64,000 nt of DNA from Allium sativum. Lineage: Eukaryota; Streptophyta; Magnoliopsida; Asparagales; Amaryllidaceae. Numbering within the stretch: the first letter of the stretch is position 1; each line of letters starts with the position of its first letter. Shown one piece after another: positions 1 to 12,528 of this stretch. Both the position numbers and the translations under genes were made by a program. A model generated the notes under the pieces. It saw only the letters and a list, made by a program, of their open reading frames with translations. It ran no database searches and was not told the DNA's origin. The DNA lies in assembly GCA_030737875.1 (NCBI GenBank), contig CM060918.1:885099903-885163902 (forward strand), given 5' to 3'.

Positions 1-155
1 ATATACTCTTCACACTCGTTCTAGGATACTACTGATCCCATCTCTAACAAGTCATTCTCATTGGATATTACTAATACAATATCTGATGAATTCTTTCGTA
101 TGGTTCTAACGTGCCTTATTCTCTGAGCTTTGTAAACCAAAGCTTTGATACCAGC
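1..155 (-). mobile_element. F1 internal leader fragment (inverted copy)
   Basis: Read on the minus strand, this is the start of an F1 internal region just after the LTR. It matches 10811-10960 and 18819-18970 in the two plus-strand F1 elements. It keeps the post-PBS stem-loops. Substitutions in the third stem-loop change C-G to U-G and A-U to G-U, so pairing survives. The rest of this element lies left of the window. No coding capacity is visible; the overlapping open frame simply spans the LTR/PBS junction. Confidence 0.85.
142..153 (-). other. Primer-binding site (initiator-Met tRNA), one mismatch
   Basis: The minus strand reads TGGTATCAAAGC, two bases after the LTR end (TTACA-GC). Canonical plant initiator-Met PBS is TGGTATCAGAGC, so there is one G-to-A change. 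Confidence 0.85.
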
Positions 156-512
156 TGTAACGACCAGGAATTTCTCTCGATCCGAATCAGTCGCTAAACC
201 GATCAAGACCGTTCGAAACGCCTGATTGTTTTGAGAACACGACAAATAGAACACAGACGGAAGAACATTTCATTGTTATTTACAACAATTCATCAGAATA
301 CAAGAATATACATAGTATTAACAAATAAAATACATTCGATCAATATCAGAGATTACAATAAATTACAAAGCAGCGGAAAATAATACAAAATACAACTGAA
401 GAAGATACACGGATACAAAGCTTTCCGGATATCGTTCCAGCTGTAAACCAGGTTCCTATGAATATAAATCTGCAAAACCAAAACTACTAGCTGCCCGTGT
501 CAAAATAAGGGC

Positions 513-561
513 ACCCAGAGTTTAGGTTAAAACAATAAACTCCAGGTCAGTCATGGGACTG
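513..561 (-). promoter_or_regulatory. LTR 3' double-hairpin module (F1, inverted copy)
   Basis: Hairpin H1 is CAGTC, 4-nt loop, GACTG (548-561). H2 (513-547) pairs ACCTGGAGTTTA with TAAACTCTGGGT in the element sense, twelve pairs including two G-U. The same pair occurs in every LTR family here. Its function is unknown; the position suggests RNA processing or genomic RNA structure. Confidence 0.6.
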
Positions 562-3239
562 GTGTGAGAACTAAAGCAGTTATTTATCTTTATTTTAAAG
601 TTCGGCAAATCAAGGGACCACGTCGTATAACACGGAACGGGTTTCCTCCCAAGAACACCAGTGCATAAAACAACTAGCATAATGCTAAATAAAGAAAAAT
701 GAAGCTATTATAAGACCCAGGTCCCATCACACAATGCAACGCAAGCCGGAGGATAGGGTTTTTACCTTATAATAGCCAAGAATGCTTGGTACATGAAATT
801 TCATCTTTTATTATTACTATAAGTGTATAGTGTCAAAACAATTTCAAATCATAAGTATCAATCATAGACGACATAAGTACCCCATCCCACTATGTCGCCA
901 TACTAGGCTCTACAAATAAAACAACAAAGTCACGAATTGGGAGTTGGATTTCCATCTGTGAACCGAGGCAAAAGATAGTCCTCTACCGATTCGAGACGCT
1001 CTAGCCCGTGTCTCAGGAACAGCCACAACTGCCCCCTTGGATCGTCAGGGCCGGTCCACCGATGTGGATTATTATGCCTGAACACTACGTTTCCCCACCC
1101 TATGGGGTGTCAATGAGTCCAATGACTCCATCGGTCCCGGATCGACCGATATATCTGAGGCGCCTCGCAACAGCAACAACTACATAAGTCAAACTCATCA
1201 GGGCGTGTAAAACCACTGACGCCACTTCTAGCTAGAAGGAAACGCATGCCCTCCCTGATGTCCTCTCCCGTTTCTGGTTCACAATCGGGGTGTGAGGCTC
1301 GCGAATCAACGTTACACAAAGCTATGCCACACAGGCGGTGCTTTGATCATCACCACAAGACTTTACTTTTCAACAGAAGCCTTGATCAATTGCCACTTAG
1401 GCATGCCACACAGGCAATTCACTCCATGCGTTTGATATCCATCAATACATAACCCCTGAGCTCGTACATCTCAGAGAAGGGCGTTAAGCAAGAGAATAAA
1501 TTCTCCGCCGCCAAACAGATATATATTTAATAGAAATCAATCACACAGACTAAAATCCAATGTCAGACACACAGTCCATTTACAAGTTCGTTCTGGGTTT
1601 GAACAAAACCAGAGGCACCTAGTACCCCGCATATCCATCGATCCCCAAGTACGTCTGGACGATCACTAACTGATTCCCTCCTCTTGGGTATACGACCCAA
1701 TCAAGATCATCAGTAATCACCCAAACGACGTGAAGACCTCCGGTCTTCAACCACCATCTTCATCCTCGACACCACGTTGAATCAGTTACTCAGAATGGGA
1801 TAAACCCGGTCTTTCTGAATAACTCGCGTATATAATAAACAAGTGTTACACAAACACAACATACGTCTCATTCCAATTCAGAATATTCTTTTTATTCAAA
1901 TATTCGTATACTTTGGGAAAGGTTCCCATTAATTTTATCAAAGATAAATTCTTTAAATTTATTCTTTAATCTTCTTTGAATATCAATTCAAACTAGTCGG
2001 GATTAGCGAACCACACCGGAGTAATCGTTTATTTTATTTCCCAATCCCCACCTATTCATCCCACGAAGTAAAACTGGTCATACTTCATATCTAACACCAC
2101 AGTGTTATCGGTAAATTCAATTACCATTTCATGTTCAAATCTAATTAAAGATTTAACTATCGCCTAGAGCAAAACTGGTGATACTCCCTTCTCGATCTTT
2201 TCAATCTAATTAAAGATTCATTAAAACTCCACTTAGTTTTAGTCTTTAACTGGGTTAAAGAATCAGTGTCATTTAAAACACGGTGCACGATAAACCCAAA
2301 ATCATATTCCATTAATTATCGGGTTAAAGAACAAGTGTTATTTAAAACACTGTTCATGATAAACCCAAAAATCAATACCAATTCAATTCGAATTAAATAT
2401 TATTTAATTGGTACACTTCATTAAATCTAAATAAAAAGATTTAATCTTTTCTCCATTGGGCTTAAGAACAGTGTTAATGAAGACACCATTCACGACAAAC
2501 CCAAATCACATTTGATATTAAATAAAAGGCTCTGAATAGAAAATATATCGGCTTATATTCAATATCAAATTCTACGACCAACAAATATCGTATTGGAAAT
2601 AACGATATTAATATATCTTTCAAATTCCCATAACAATATCTATATCATCACGAAATCCAACATCGAAATATTCCGAAGACAATTTCGATTCAAATCCATT
2701 CCAATTCAATTATTGGAAATTCTGGTTACTTTTAAAACCATTTCAAATCCACTTTATTTATTTTAAAAATAAATAGAATTATAGTTCTTGTTCAAAACTA
2801 GTTCATTTCAATAAAAATCTATTTTTATCTTTTCAAACATGGAGTTTTTCATCCCAATTCTTCACAAATCATTTCTTATGATTTTACACAAATTATTACT
2901 ATTTTTAATAATTTTATCAAGGCCCATACAGTCGATTTCCATCAACGGCCATCGAACTGCACTTACAACGACCTTTTTCAAATTTGATTTGGACATAATT
3001 CCAAATCCAACCGTTAGATTTCTAATTTCAAATATTCGTTAGAAAGCTCTTTTCGATACGAACCCAACGGTTCCGGTTTTAGGAGAATCCGACGGTCGGA
3101 TCTCCCGTAATGTCCATTCGAAGTCAATGGTCGAAATTCGCGATCTACCGCAGCGCGTTCTATTCAGGCCATTATATTATATATATAATATATACTTCGT
3201 CGATTTCATTCTAAAACGTATTTTATATATCGTTTTGAA

Positions 3240-3600
3240 TTCGGTTTCAAAACGATTTCAACTTCCTTTTAAAATTCAAATCAAAATCGAATTTTTTCAA
3301 TATAAATTCGTTTTAATTTCATTTCAAATCGATTTCAATTTGAATCGATTTCAATTCAATTTCAATTCGTTTAAATTCAATTCAAAACGATTTCATTTCT
3401 ATTTCAATTTAATTCGAATTTCAATTCAATTTCAATTCGAATTCAATTCTATTCAATTTAAATTCGTTTTCAATTCAATTTCAATTCGAATTCAATTTTA
3501 TTCAATTCAAATTCATTTTCAATTCAAATTTAATTCGAATTCAATTCTATTCAATATAATTCGAATTTCAATTTACTTTCAATATTCATTGAAAAATGAA
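3240..3600 (-). repeat. Decayed AATTGAATTGAAA-type minisatellite
   Basis: Degenerate copies of the roughly 27-bp AATTGAA/CGATTT-rich unit that is regular at 15336-15552 and 22666-22991. The 158-codon open frame across it is simple-sequence translation (F, N, S, I, Q, K rich), not a gene. Confidence 0.75.
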
Positions 3601-4431
3601 TAAAATCGATATAAATATCGTTCGCGTCAAAATGGCGTCAATCTAAACAACACGGCTTCATATATTTCTATTTTCAAATATTCCATTTCAAATATTTGTT
3701 TTTCAAATATTTCTTTTTCAAATATTTCTATTTCAAATATTTCTTTTTCAAAACTGGAATGAGGCCCAATCAATTACCATATAATGTTAATTATATGGAT
3801 TTTCTACAACACATGTATAAAATAACAACGATAAAAAATCAACCATCATCCAGAGTGCACCACACAACTGCATAAGCATTAAATATAAATAATTAACGCT
3901 TACACAGTCTGTCGACCAATCGATCGACATACAACTAAACAATCGGGATTAGTGTACATCAAATGTCATCCCAATACCCGTGTGGGGTTTAAAAAAATCA
4001 AACATAGATTTTATTTGTGCTGTTGGGCGATGTGTAAAATTAATCGTCCCAACCAATATCAATCAAATGTGTGTATATAAACAAATCCTTCGATTTGTTT
4101 ATATTTATTTCATTTTAAATACACGTTAAATATTCTATTTTTAACTATAAAATATTTTTAACTATATAAATATTTTATTTCATTTCACATCACACAATCA
4201 ATTTTCACCACAAAAAACAATCAAACATACAAGCCATCCATGGTCTGTGGATGACGGGTGTTGGGTGCTACTAAGCACCGTCTGCATCCTAGTATATATT
4301 TTTATAACTAGAAAATAAAATTTAAAGTGAGAAGTTCTCACCGACTAGCTAATCTAATACCACGACTCTTCATATGTAGAAATCTTCGTCGTGCTCGCCT
4401 TTCATCACTTTCGTTGCCCGTATTCACTACA

Positions 4432-5170
4432 TATATAAAAATCACATTTTTATATTCTTTATTATATAAAAATTCTATTTTTACACCACTACTATATAGA
4501 TAAAAATTCTATTTTTACATTGTTATTCATAAAATAAAGATTATATTTTTATCACGCTATTCTCTACATAAAGATTTCGCCTTTTCAAATATAAAGAATT
4601 TGCCCTTTCAAATTATAAAGATCATATTTTTAATCTTCACATCATATAAAAATTATATTTTTATTATCTACATTATAAAAATCATATCATTATATCTTCT
4701 ATAAATTAAAAATCGAATTTTTATTCCTTCTAAAATATAAAAATCATATTTTTATTATGCCACTAGTATAAAAATTATATTTTTATCCTTTCTATAATAT
4801 AAAGATTATATTTAAATAAAACTCACATCTTCTTACTAATAAAAACCATAACTTTATATAAAACAAAAATCAAAGCTTTTTATAAATAAAAATCTCAACT
4901 TTGCTAAACTAAAAATCATAGCCTTTCTAGTTTAAAAACCCAATCTTTTCTAAAAAAAAAATCAAACCTTTCTCGTTTAAAAATATCGCCTTTTCTTGTT
5001 ATGCAAAATCTACTCTTTCTCTTTAGACAAAATCTAACCTTTACTATGGAAAATCATATTTTTACTTAAGGAAAAATCATACCTTTTCTACATTAAAATC
5101 AAACATTTTCTACATTAAAAATCTAATTATATAAACAAGATCTAATCTTTATATATAAACAAAATCAATT
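4432..5170 (-). repeat. AT hairpin array (decayed, about 740 bp)
   Basis: About 20 units of the form AAAAAT, 1-5 bases, ATTTTT, separated by variable spacers. This sits where the other F1 LTRs carry 34-36 bp hairpin monomers. It is the longest and most degenerate version in the window. Confidence 0.65.
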
Positions 5171-5513
5171 CTTCACACATGAAAATAATTCTAACACATG
5201 AATATTATTCAAAATTTCGGCAGCATAACGGCAGGGTAGTTAAAACCGGGGCCGTTCCTAGTACGGCTCCTCGCTCTACCTTAAAGCCTCGCAGCTTTTG
5301 ACAATGGGGAATCATGCATCTAGTTCGCACGCAGGCGTCATGTATATATTTTTCATTTCCACAAACTAATCCTATCTGGTTTCAACCAAATATTTCTCAA
5401 CCACAAACAGGTATTTTTCAACCACAAACAATCATAATCAACCATTCGCTATCAACCAATTTTCACACCAATCACAACCAATAAATATCGTACATGGTTT
5501 GTGGACGAGGGGC

Positions 5514-5516
<3 letters not shown>

Positions 5517-5554
<38 letters not shown>
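5517..5554. repeat. (TA)n microsatellite
   Basis: Uninterrupted TA dinucleotide run inside the inverted F1 LTR. Similar shorter runs lie at about 7857-7899 and 28901-28931. Confidence 0.95.
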
Positions 5555-5561
<7 letters not shown>

Positions 5562-5941
5562 AGCATTTCACTTCTGTTCAACACAAATATAATTTTTACA
5601 ACGCATATATAACTAATACATTGAATGTACAACTTATACAATGCTTATACATGAGGTGTACAACACTTATATAACTCATACATCGATTATATAATTTATA
5701 CATCGTCGTTTTCCATATCGTTTATAAATTAGAAATCTCACCTTGGGTTCCACTCCACCAAAAATTGCAGAAGGCTCAGAAAAATATGCGGTCTCTTCTA
5801 GAATGTAGAAGACGTCCACACGAGTCCACTGTCTCTTCTTTCACTGAATTTCATCAAGAAACGAAAAAGATATGATTTTTACAATGAAATCGAAAATCGT
5901 AGCGCTTTAAACTACTATTAAATAATTTTTTTTAATTTCAG

Positions 5942-6352
5942 CCGTACCTCCTTTTTAAATCTTCAAAACTAGGTCTTCAAATCTTTTGAAATCTGAAGCA
6001 CGATAGCATGATCGGTTAGCACGGGGTTGTAGGGGGTATGAAGGCGCAGCCTTCGATGGTGGTGCGGCGGCGTTCGGTGGTCGGAGGAAGCGGCGGCGGC
6101 GGTTGGAAGGGCTCGACTCTCGAGCTCGATATCTCCCCCAATCCTGAACGAAAAAAATCAACCCCTATATGGATTTGAAGATCTCGCGAAGCTCTACAAA
6201 AATCTCCAAAGGAGCATGATGTTTTATTGCGTGGATTGATCAGAAAATGAACGGGAAGATTTGGAGAGTTTTCCGCCTTCGATCGTGTTACGGGGAGAGA
6301 GAAAGGAGAGAGAGAGAAACGATGGCCAATCAGATTTTTTTTATATTTATAA
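5942..6352 (-). promoter_or_regulatory. Putative LTR promoter, GC-rich leader and 5' splice site
   Basis: On the minus strand a TATA-like TTATAAATATAA (6341-6352) precedes a CT-rich then GCC-rich stretch, ending in GAG|GTACGG at about 5942-5950, a plausible plant 5' splice site. The other F1 LTRs have the same layout, but this leader has no obvious sequence match to theirs. The 68-codon frame in it is GC-rich low complexity and I do not call it. Confidence 0.4.
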
Positions 6353-6462
6353 TTTTTTAAAATTCAAAATACCCCTTATCTCATACGAACTCCAATCCAA
6401 ACCCAATGACTGTCGTCCCTAGCATTTTACCCCCATTCCGAACACAATGGGATATGTTTCGT

Positions 6463-6465
6463 AGG
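6463..6465. other. Head-to-head junction of two F1 LTRs (3-bp microhomology AGG)
   Basis: Left of here the sequence reads as F1 LTR on the minus strand, up to the complement of CCTACGATACATATCCC. Right of here it reads as F1 LTR on the plus strand, from AGGTCGGATTTTTATAG (compare 26972 onward). The two share AGG. Both LTRs lack their beginnings (about 0.77 and 1.4 kb), so this is a rearrangement joint rather than two clean insertions. It makes a long inverted repeat with almost no spacer. Confidence 0.8.
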
Positions 6466-7857
6466 TCAGATTTTTATAGTATAGAGATGGTAAAAATATG
6501 ATTTTTATACTTGTAGCAAATTAAAAATTTGATCTTTATATAATAGAAGATATAAAAATATTATTTTTGCTTATGTAGAGTATTAAAAATATAGTTTTTA
6601 TATTTTTAGAACAATAAAAATATAATTTTTATTTAATTAGAGCAATAAAAATATAATTTTTATATAAAATGAAGCGTCGAAAATATATATGAAGAAGAAA
6701 TAAAATACGATTTTATTTATTGAAATGAAGCAATAAAAAAATAATTTTTATTTGAACAGCATGAAAAGGACTGCATGGGAATTGCAAACAAATTCAGATG
6801 GTTCAGCAGTTCAAAAGAAAAACACGGCGGAGTGGGACCCTCTGTGAGAACTCCTCACCTTTAATTTATTTCTAGTTTGAAATATATATACTAGGATGCA
6901 GACGGTGTTTAGTAGCACCCGACACCCGTCGTCCACAGACCATGGATGACTTGTATGCTTGTTTGTTTGATTTTGATTTGTAGTTGATTGTGTAATGTGA
7001 AGTGAAATGAAATAAAATATTTATATAGTTAAAAATATTTTATAGTTGAAAATAGAATTTTTAACGTGTATTTAAAATAAATATTTGTAAACAAGTCAGA
7101 GATTTGTTTATATACACTGATTTGATTGATATTGATTGGGACGATAAATTTTACACATCGCCCAACTGCACAAATAAAATCTGTGTTTGATTGTTTGAAA
7201 CTGCACACGGGTATTGGGATGATATATGACATACACTTATCCCAATAATTAGTTGTATATCGATCGATTGATTGACAGACTGTTATGAGCGTTAAATATT
7301 TATATTTGATGCTTATATAGTGTAGAATGCACTTTGGATGATGGTTGATTATTTGTCATTGTTGATATACATGTGTTGTGGAAAACCCATATAATCAACA
7401 TTATATGGTAATTATTTGGGCCTCATTCCAGTTTTGAAAAAGAAATATTTGAAAAAAAAAATATTTGAAATAAAAATGTTTGAAAAAGAAATATTTGAAA
7501 TAGAATATTTGAAATAGAATATTTGAAAATAGAAATATATGAAGCCGTGTTGATTAGATTGACGCCATTTTGACGCGAACGATATTTATATCGATTTTAT
7601 TCATTTTTCAATGAATATCGAAAGTGATTTCAAAATCTGATAAATTGAATAGAAATGAATTCGAATTAAATTGAAATGAATTGAAATTCGAATTAAATTG
7701 AAATTGAATTGAAATCGTTTTGAAATGAAATTAAAACGAATTTGTATTGGAATATTCAATTTTGATTAGAAATTGAATATGATGTTGAAATCGTTTTGAA
7801 AACGAATTTAAAACGATTTATAAAATACGTTTTAAAAAGGAAATCGACGAAGTGTAT

Positions 7858-7891
<34 letters not shown>

Positions 7892-10810
7892 ATAATATAA
7901 TGGCCTGAATAGAACGCGCCGCACTGCGGTAGTTCGTGAATTTCGACCACTGAATTCGAATGGATATTACGGGAGATCCGACCATCGGATTCTCCTAAAA
8001 CCAGAACCGTTGGGTTCGTATCGGAAAGAGATTTCTAACGAATATAAGAAATTAGAAATCTAACAGTTGGATTTGGAATTATGTCCAAATCAAATTTGGA
8101 AAAGGTCGCTGCAAGTGCAGTTCGATGGCCGTTGATGGAAGTCGACTGTACGGGCCTTGATAAAATTATTAAAAATATCAATAATTTGTGTAAAATCATA
8201 AGAAGTGATTTGTGAAGAATTGGGATGAAAAACTCCATATTTGAAATGATAAAAGTAGATTTTTATCGAAATGAACTAGTTTTGAACTAGAATAATAATT
8301 TATTTATTTATTTAAAATAAATAAATTGGATTTGAAATGGTTTTGAAAATAACCAGAATTTCCAATAATTGAATTGGAATGGATTTGAATCGAAATTGTC
8401 TTCGGCATATTTCGATGTTGGATTTCGTGATGATACAGATATTGTTATGGGAATTTGAAAGATATATATAACGGTATTTCCAATACGAAATTTGTTACTC
8501 GTAGAATTTGATATTGAGTATAAGCCGGTATATTTTCTATTCAGAGCCTTGTATTTGATATCAAATGTGAATTGGGTTTGTCGTGAATGGTGTCTTCGTT
8601 AACACTGTTCTTAAACCCAATTGAGAAAAAAAGATTAAATCTTTTTATTTAGATTTAATGAAGTGCGCCAATTAAATAATATTTAATTGGAATTGAACTT
8701 GAATTGATTTTTGGGTTTATCGTGAAAAGTGTTTTAAATAACACTTGTTCATTAACCCGATAATTAATGGAATGTGATTTTGGGTTATCGTGAACCGTGT
8801 TTTAAATGACACTGATTCTTTAACCCAGTTAAAGATTAAAACTAAGTGGAGTTTTAATGAATCTTCAATTAGATTGAAAAGATCGAGAATGGAGTATCAC
8901 CAGTTTTGCTCCAGTCGATAGTTAAATCTTTAATTAGATTTGAACGTGAAATGGTAACTGAATTTACCGATAACACAGTGGTGTTAGATATGAAGTATTA
9001 CCAGTTTTACTTCATGGGATGAATAGGTTAGGATTGGGAAATAAATGATTACTTCGGTGTGGTTCGCTAATTCCGACTAGTTTGAATTGATATTCAAAGA
9101 AGATTAAAGAATAAATTTAAAGATTTTATCTTTGATAAAATTTATGGGAACCTTTCCCAAAGTATAAGAATATTTGAATAAAAGAATATTCTGAATTGGA
9201 ATGAAGCGTATGTTGTGTTACACTTGTTTATTATATACGCGAGTTATTCAGAAAGACCGGGTTTATCCCATACTGAATAACTGATTCGACGTGGTGTCGA
9301 AGATGAAGACGGTGGTCGAAGACCGGAGGTCTTCACGTCGTTCGGACAATTATTGATGATCTTGATTGGGCCGTACATTCGAGAGGAGGGAATCAGTTGG
9401 TGATCGTCCAGACGTACTTAGAGATTGATGGATATGCGAGGTACAAGGTGCCTCCGGTTTCGTTCAGACCCAGAACGGACTTGTAAATGGGTGTGTTTCT
9501 GACATCGGATTTCATTCTGTGTGATTGATATCGGTTGCATAGCGTGAATTGCCTGTGTGGCATGATAAGATGCAAATGATCAAGGCTTCTGTTGAAAAGC
9601 AGAGTCTTGTGGTTGATGATCAAAGCACAGCCTGTGTGGCATTGCTTTGTGTAGCGTTGATTCGCGAGCCTCACACCTCGGTTGTGAATCAAAAACGGGA
9701 GAAGGACTTCAGGGAGGGAATGCGTTTCCTTCTAGCTAGAAGTGGCGTTAGTGGTTTTACACGCCCTGACGAGTTTGACTTATGTGATTGTTGCTGTTGC
9801 GAGGCGCCTCGGATATATCGGTGACTGTCTGAGGCCTATAGAGTCATTCGTTGACTCATTGACACCCCAAAGGGTGGGGAAACGCAGTGTTCAGGCATTT
9901 TAATCCACATCGGTGGACCGGCCCTGACGATCCAAGGGACGATGTGTTCTGTTCCTGAGGGGCGGGCTAGAGCATCTTGAATCGGTAGAGGACAATCTTT
10001 TGCCTTTGTTCATAGATGGAAACCCAATTTCCAAATACGTGACTTTGCGATTTTGATTGTATAACCTATATATGGCGACAGTGGTATGGGGCATTCATGC
10101 CGCCTATGATTGATGCTTATGATTTGAAATTGATTTCTTCACTTATAGCAATAATAAAAGATTTGTTTTAACGTATCAAGCATTCTTTGGCTATTATAAG
10201 GTAAAACCCTATCCTCTGGTTTGTGTTACGTTGTGTGATGGGACCTGGGTCTTATAATAGCTTCATTTTTCTTTATTTAGCATCGCGCTATTGTTTTATG
10301 CACTGGTGTTCTTGGGAGGAAACTCATTCCGTGTTATACGGCGTGGTCCCTTGATTTACCGAACTTTAAAATAAAGATTAATAATTGTTTTGGTTCTCGC
10401 ACCAGTCCCATGACTGGCCTGGAGTTTATTGTTTTAACCTAAACTCTGGGTGCCCTTATTTTGGCACGGGCAGCTAGTAGTTTTGGTTTTGCAGATTTAT
10501 ATTCACAGGATCCTGGATTACAGCTGGAAAGATAGCGGGAAAGCTTTGTATCCGTATATCTCATTCAGTTGTATTTTGTATTATTTTCAGCTGCTTTGTA
10601 ATGTATTGTAATCTCTGATATTTTATAATGTGTAATATTTATTCATTACTCTGTATATTCTTGTATTCTGATGGAATTGTTGTAATAAACAATGAAATGT
10701 TCTTCTGTCTACGTTCTATTTTATCTTGTTCTCAAAACAATCTGGCATTTCGAACGGTCTTGGTCGGTTTAGCGACTGATTCGGATCGAGCAAAATTCAT
10801 GGTCGTTTCA
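6463..10810 (+). mobile_element. Outer F1 element: 5' LTR, 5'-truncated
   Basis: Plus-strand F1 LTR ending ...GGTCGTTTCA before a PBS. It corresponds closely to 26972-31278, the other LTR of the same element, but starts about 1.4 kb into the LTR at the inverted junction. It carries the AT hairpin array (6463-6760), a few decayed 27-bp units (7640-7800), the hairpin field (about 8570-9120), the S1 stem (10190-10261) and the 3' double hairpin near 10400. No gene is visible; the open frames cross conserved LTR blocks in changing registers. Confidence 0.85.
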
Positions 10811-10813
10811 TCA

Positions 10814-10825
10814 TGGTATCTGAGC
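10814..10825 (+). other. Primer-binding site, outer F1 element
   Basis: TGGTATCTGAGC, one mismatch to the initiator-Met tRNA complement TGGTATCAGAGC, three bases after the LTR end. Confidence 0.8.
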
Positions 10826-11823
10826 TTTGGTTTACAAAGCTCAGAGAACAAGACACGTTAGAACCATACGAAAGAATTCATCAGAGATTGGGTTAGTAAT
10901 ATCCAATGAGAATGACTCGTTAGAGATAGGATCAGTAGTATCCTAGAACGAGTGTGAAGAGTATATTTTTAAAATGAAAACAGTTTTGTTTTGAAAAAAT
11001 TAAAATCAATTATTCGTATTTTATTATTTGTATTGGATTTGGACAATCCAGTATATAAAGATTTTGCGTATACGTCTGATCCACGTGTATTCGAAATTTT
11101 AATATACTGGATAGATATAGAGTCACACTCTAGTCGCCCGGACATGGTCCTGATGATGAAGTATACTGTCACCAGTATTTATTTTCGAGTGACGAAAGAG
11201 GGATTTCTATATATATCCAATAGATTGGTGTGAGAACCAAAATTAGATAGGGCTTATTGTTGTGATTTGGCATCAAAAATGTGATTTTTGACTATATATC
11301 AAAATTATGAATTTGAAATGATAATCAACTAATTGATTGCTGATTGTGTTGTTTGATTATTGTTTGATTAATTAAATGTTGAACCTTTAGCCAAATTGAA
11401 CCAAATAGTGAATTGTATTGAAAATTTGTCGCATTTGCATACATATACATGTGTATACGTTGTATAGGTCATAGCAAGGAAGCTAGAGAAGAGGAATAAA
11501 ATTGTTTGCCCAACAAATAGGTACATGTTTATTGTATTTCTTGAGTTTTGGGTGATTTTGTGAGCCGATTGGCTTTTTCTTTTACTTTTGGATTGAAGAA
11601 GGACATGGGAGGCTATATGAAATATCCCGAAGTCCCTGATGAAGGGTAGGTTATGGCGAAATTTTTCGAAAATTTAGGGTGTTAGCCAAATTTTTGAAAA
11701 ATTTGAAAAGTTCTTAGAAACTGAAAAGTTGAAGTACTTAAGCCGTAGTGAAAATATTGAAAGTTGAGTTGATTAATTAAACAACTTTCGGCTTCGTTCC
11801 TTTTCGAGGACGAAAAGTTTTAT

Positions 11824-11833
11824 GTGGGGGAGA
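11824..11833 (+). other. Polypurine tract, outer F1 element
   Basis: GTGGGGGAGA directly before the 3' LTR start TGTAATAACCCGG, preceded by GAGGACGAAAAG. The GGACGAAA-plus-PPT block is shared with F2, F3 and F4. Confidence 0.8.
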
Positions 11834-11834
11834 T

Positions 11835-12528
11835 TGTAATAACCCGGAAATCTGGGCCAATTTAAAATTTTTATTTTGGCAATTTTTGCGAATTTTGATT
11901 ATTTAAAATGAATTATTTTAAATAATATCGATGAAAAATTTATTTCGAATAGAATTAGAACGTATATATTTATATAGATCGTCGTTAGAATATAAATATT
12001 TATTTTAAATTATAAAAGGAATTGAAAATGGCACGGTAGTTCGATAATTCGATTTCAAACTTCAAATGAATGTACAGGATTCAAAATAAATCGGATTTTA
12101 GCGAAACCAAAAATATTTGAATCTAATAGAAAATATCTTTCCAACGAATCCGAAAAATCGAAATTTCACAGCGGGGATAAAATGTTACGTCCAGTTGAAA
12201 ATTCAGAATAGCCGCTATGGAACTCTGGCTCTTAAAATAAAGGAAATTTTGCAAACAACCTCGGATTTCGACGAAACCACTTTTGTCGGATCCGTGATGT
12301 CAAGTTATTGCTAGATTCCAATTTTCATAATTTTTCGAATCAATATGTGAGCATGGCAAAGGAAAACACGTTTGACCAGTTTTAGTTGATTTTAATCGAC
12401 TGGAAAATGGCCATTATTCAAACGTTCTCAGAATTTGACGAAATTAGTTTTGTTAGGACCGTATCGTCAATACGAAGCTAGAAAATATTTTTCTGGAATT
12501 TTTCGAGTTAGTATGTGGCCCCAGTAAT
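11835..12528 (+). mobile_element. Outer F1 element: 3' LTR, first part
   Basis: Starts TGTAATAACCCGG after the PPT and aligns with the start of the inner element's LTRs (12529 and 19857). It is interrupted at 12528 by the inner element and resumes at 26262. Confidence 0.9.
12524..12528. other. Target-site duplication GTAAT (left copy; right copy 26257-26261)
   Basis: GTAAT flanks both ends of 12529-26256. Removing the element and one GTAAT restores the outer LTR sequence (...CCCCA-GTAAT-TTGAAATG), which agrees with uninterrupted copies (CCCCGGTAATTTGAA) at 13211 and 20539. Confidence 0.95.

Larger units (their letters stand above)
156..6465 (-). mobile_element. F1 giant LTR, inverted, 5'-truncated
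   Basis: This is an F1 LTR on the minus strand, from its 3' end (...GTCGTTACA, at 156) back to the conserved block CATATCCCATTGTGTTCGG at about 6440-6460. Roughly the first 0.77 kb of the LTR is missing compared with the copy at 11835-12528 plus 26262 onward. The order of landmarks matches the other copies: 3' double hairpin, hairpin field, decayed 27-bp repeats, AT hairpin array, GC-rich leader. The segment 1450-1570 matches only the solo LTR (36430-36550), so this copy belongs to, or recombined with, that subfamily. It is head-to-head with the next LTR. Confidence 0.85.
10811..11834 (+). mobile_element. Outer F1 element: non-coding internal region
   Basis: About 1.02 kb between the LTR end and the next LTR start, matching the inner element's 18819-19856. 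It has a PBS and a PPT but no gag, protease, RT or integrase motif in any frame. It keeps ACTCGTT...AACGAGT and ATCCAGTATAT...ATATACTGGAT, the two longest stems of the post-PBS structure. In the second stem-loop one A-U pair is G-U here. Confidence 0.85.

Noticed and set aside
2839..3042. A 67-codon frame starting MEFFIPIL that recurs at 8035, 15912, 23350 and 28475
   Set aside because: It recurs because the LTR recurs. It is antisense to the element and lies over a hairpin (GATTTGGA/TCCAAATC) and conserved LTR blocks. Several changes between copies alter residues without sign of codon-position bias. A short peptide cannot be fully excluded.
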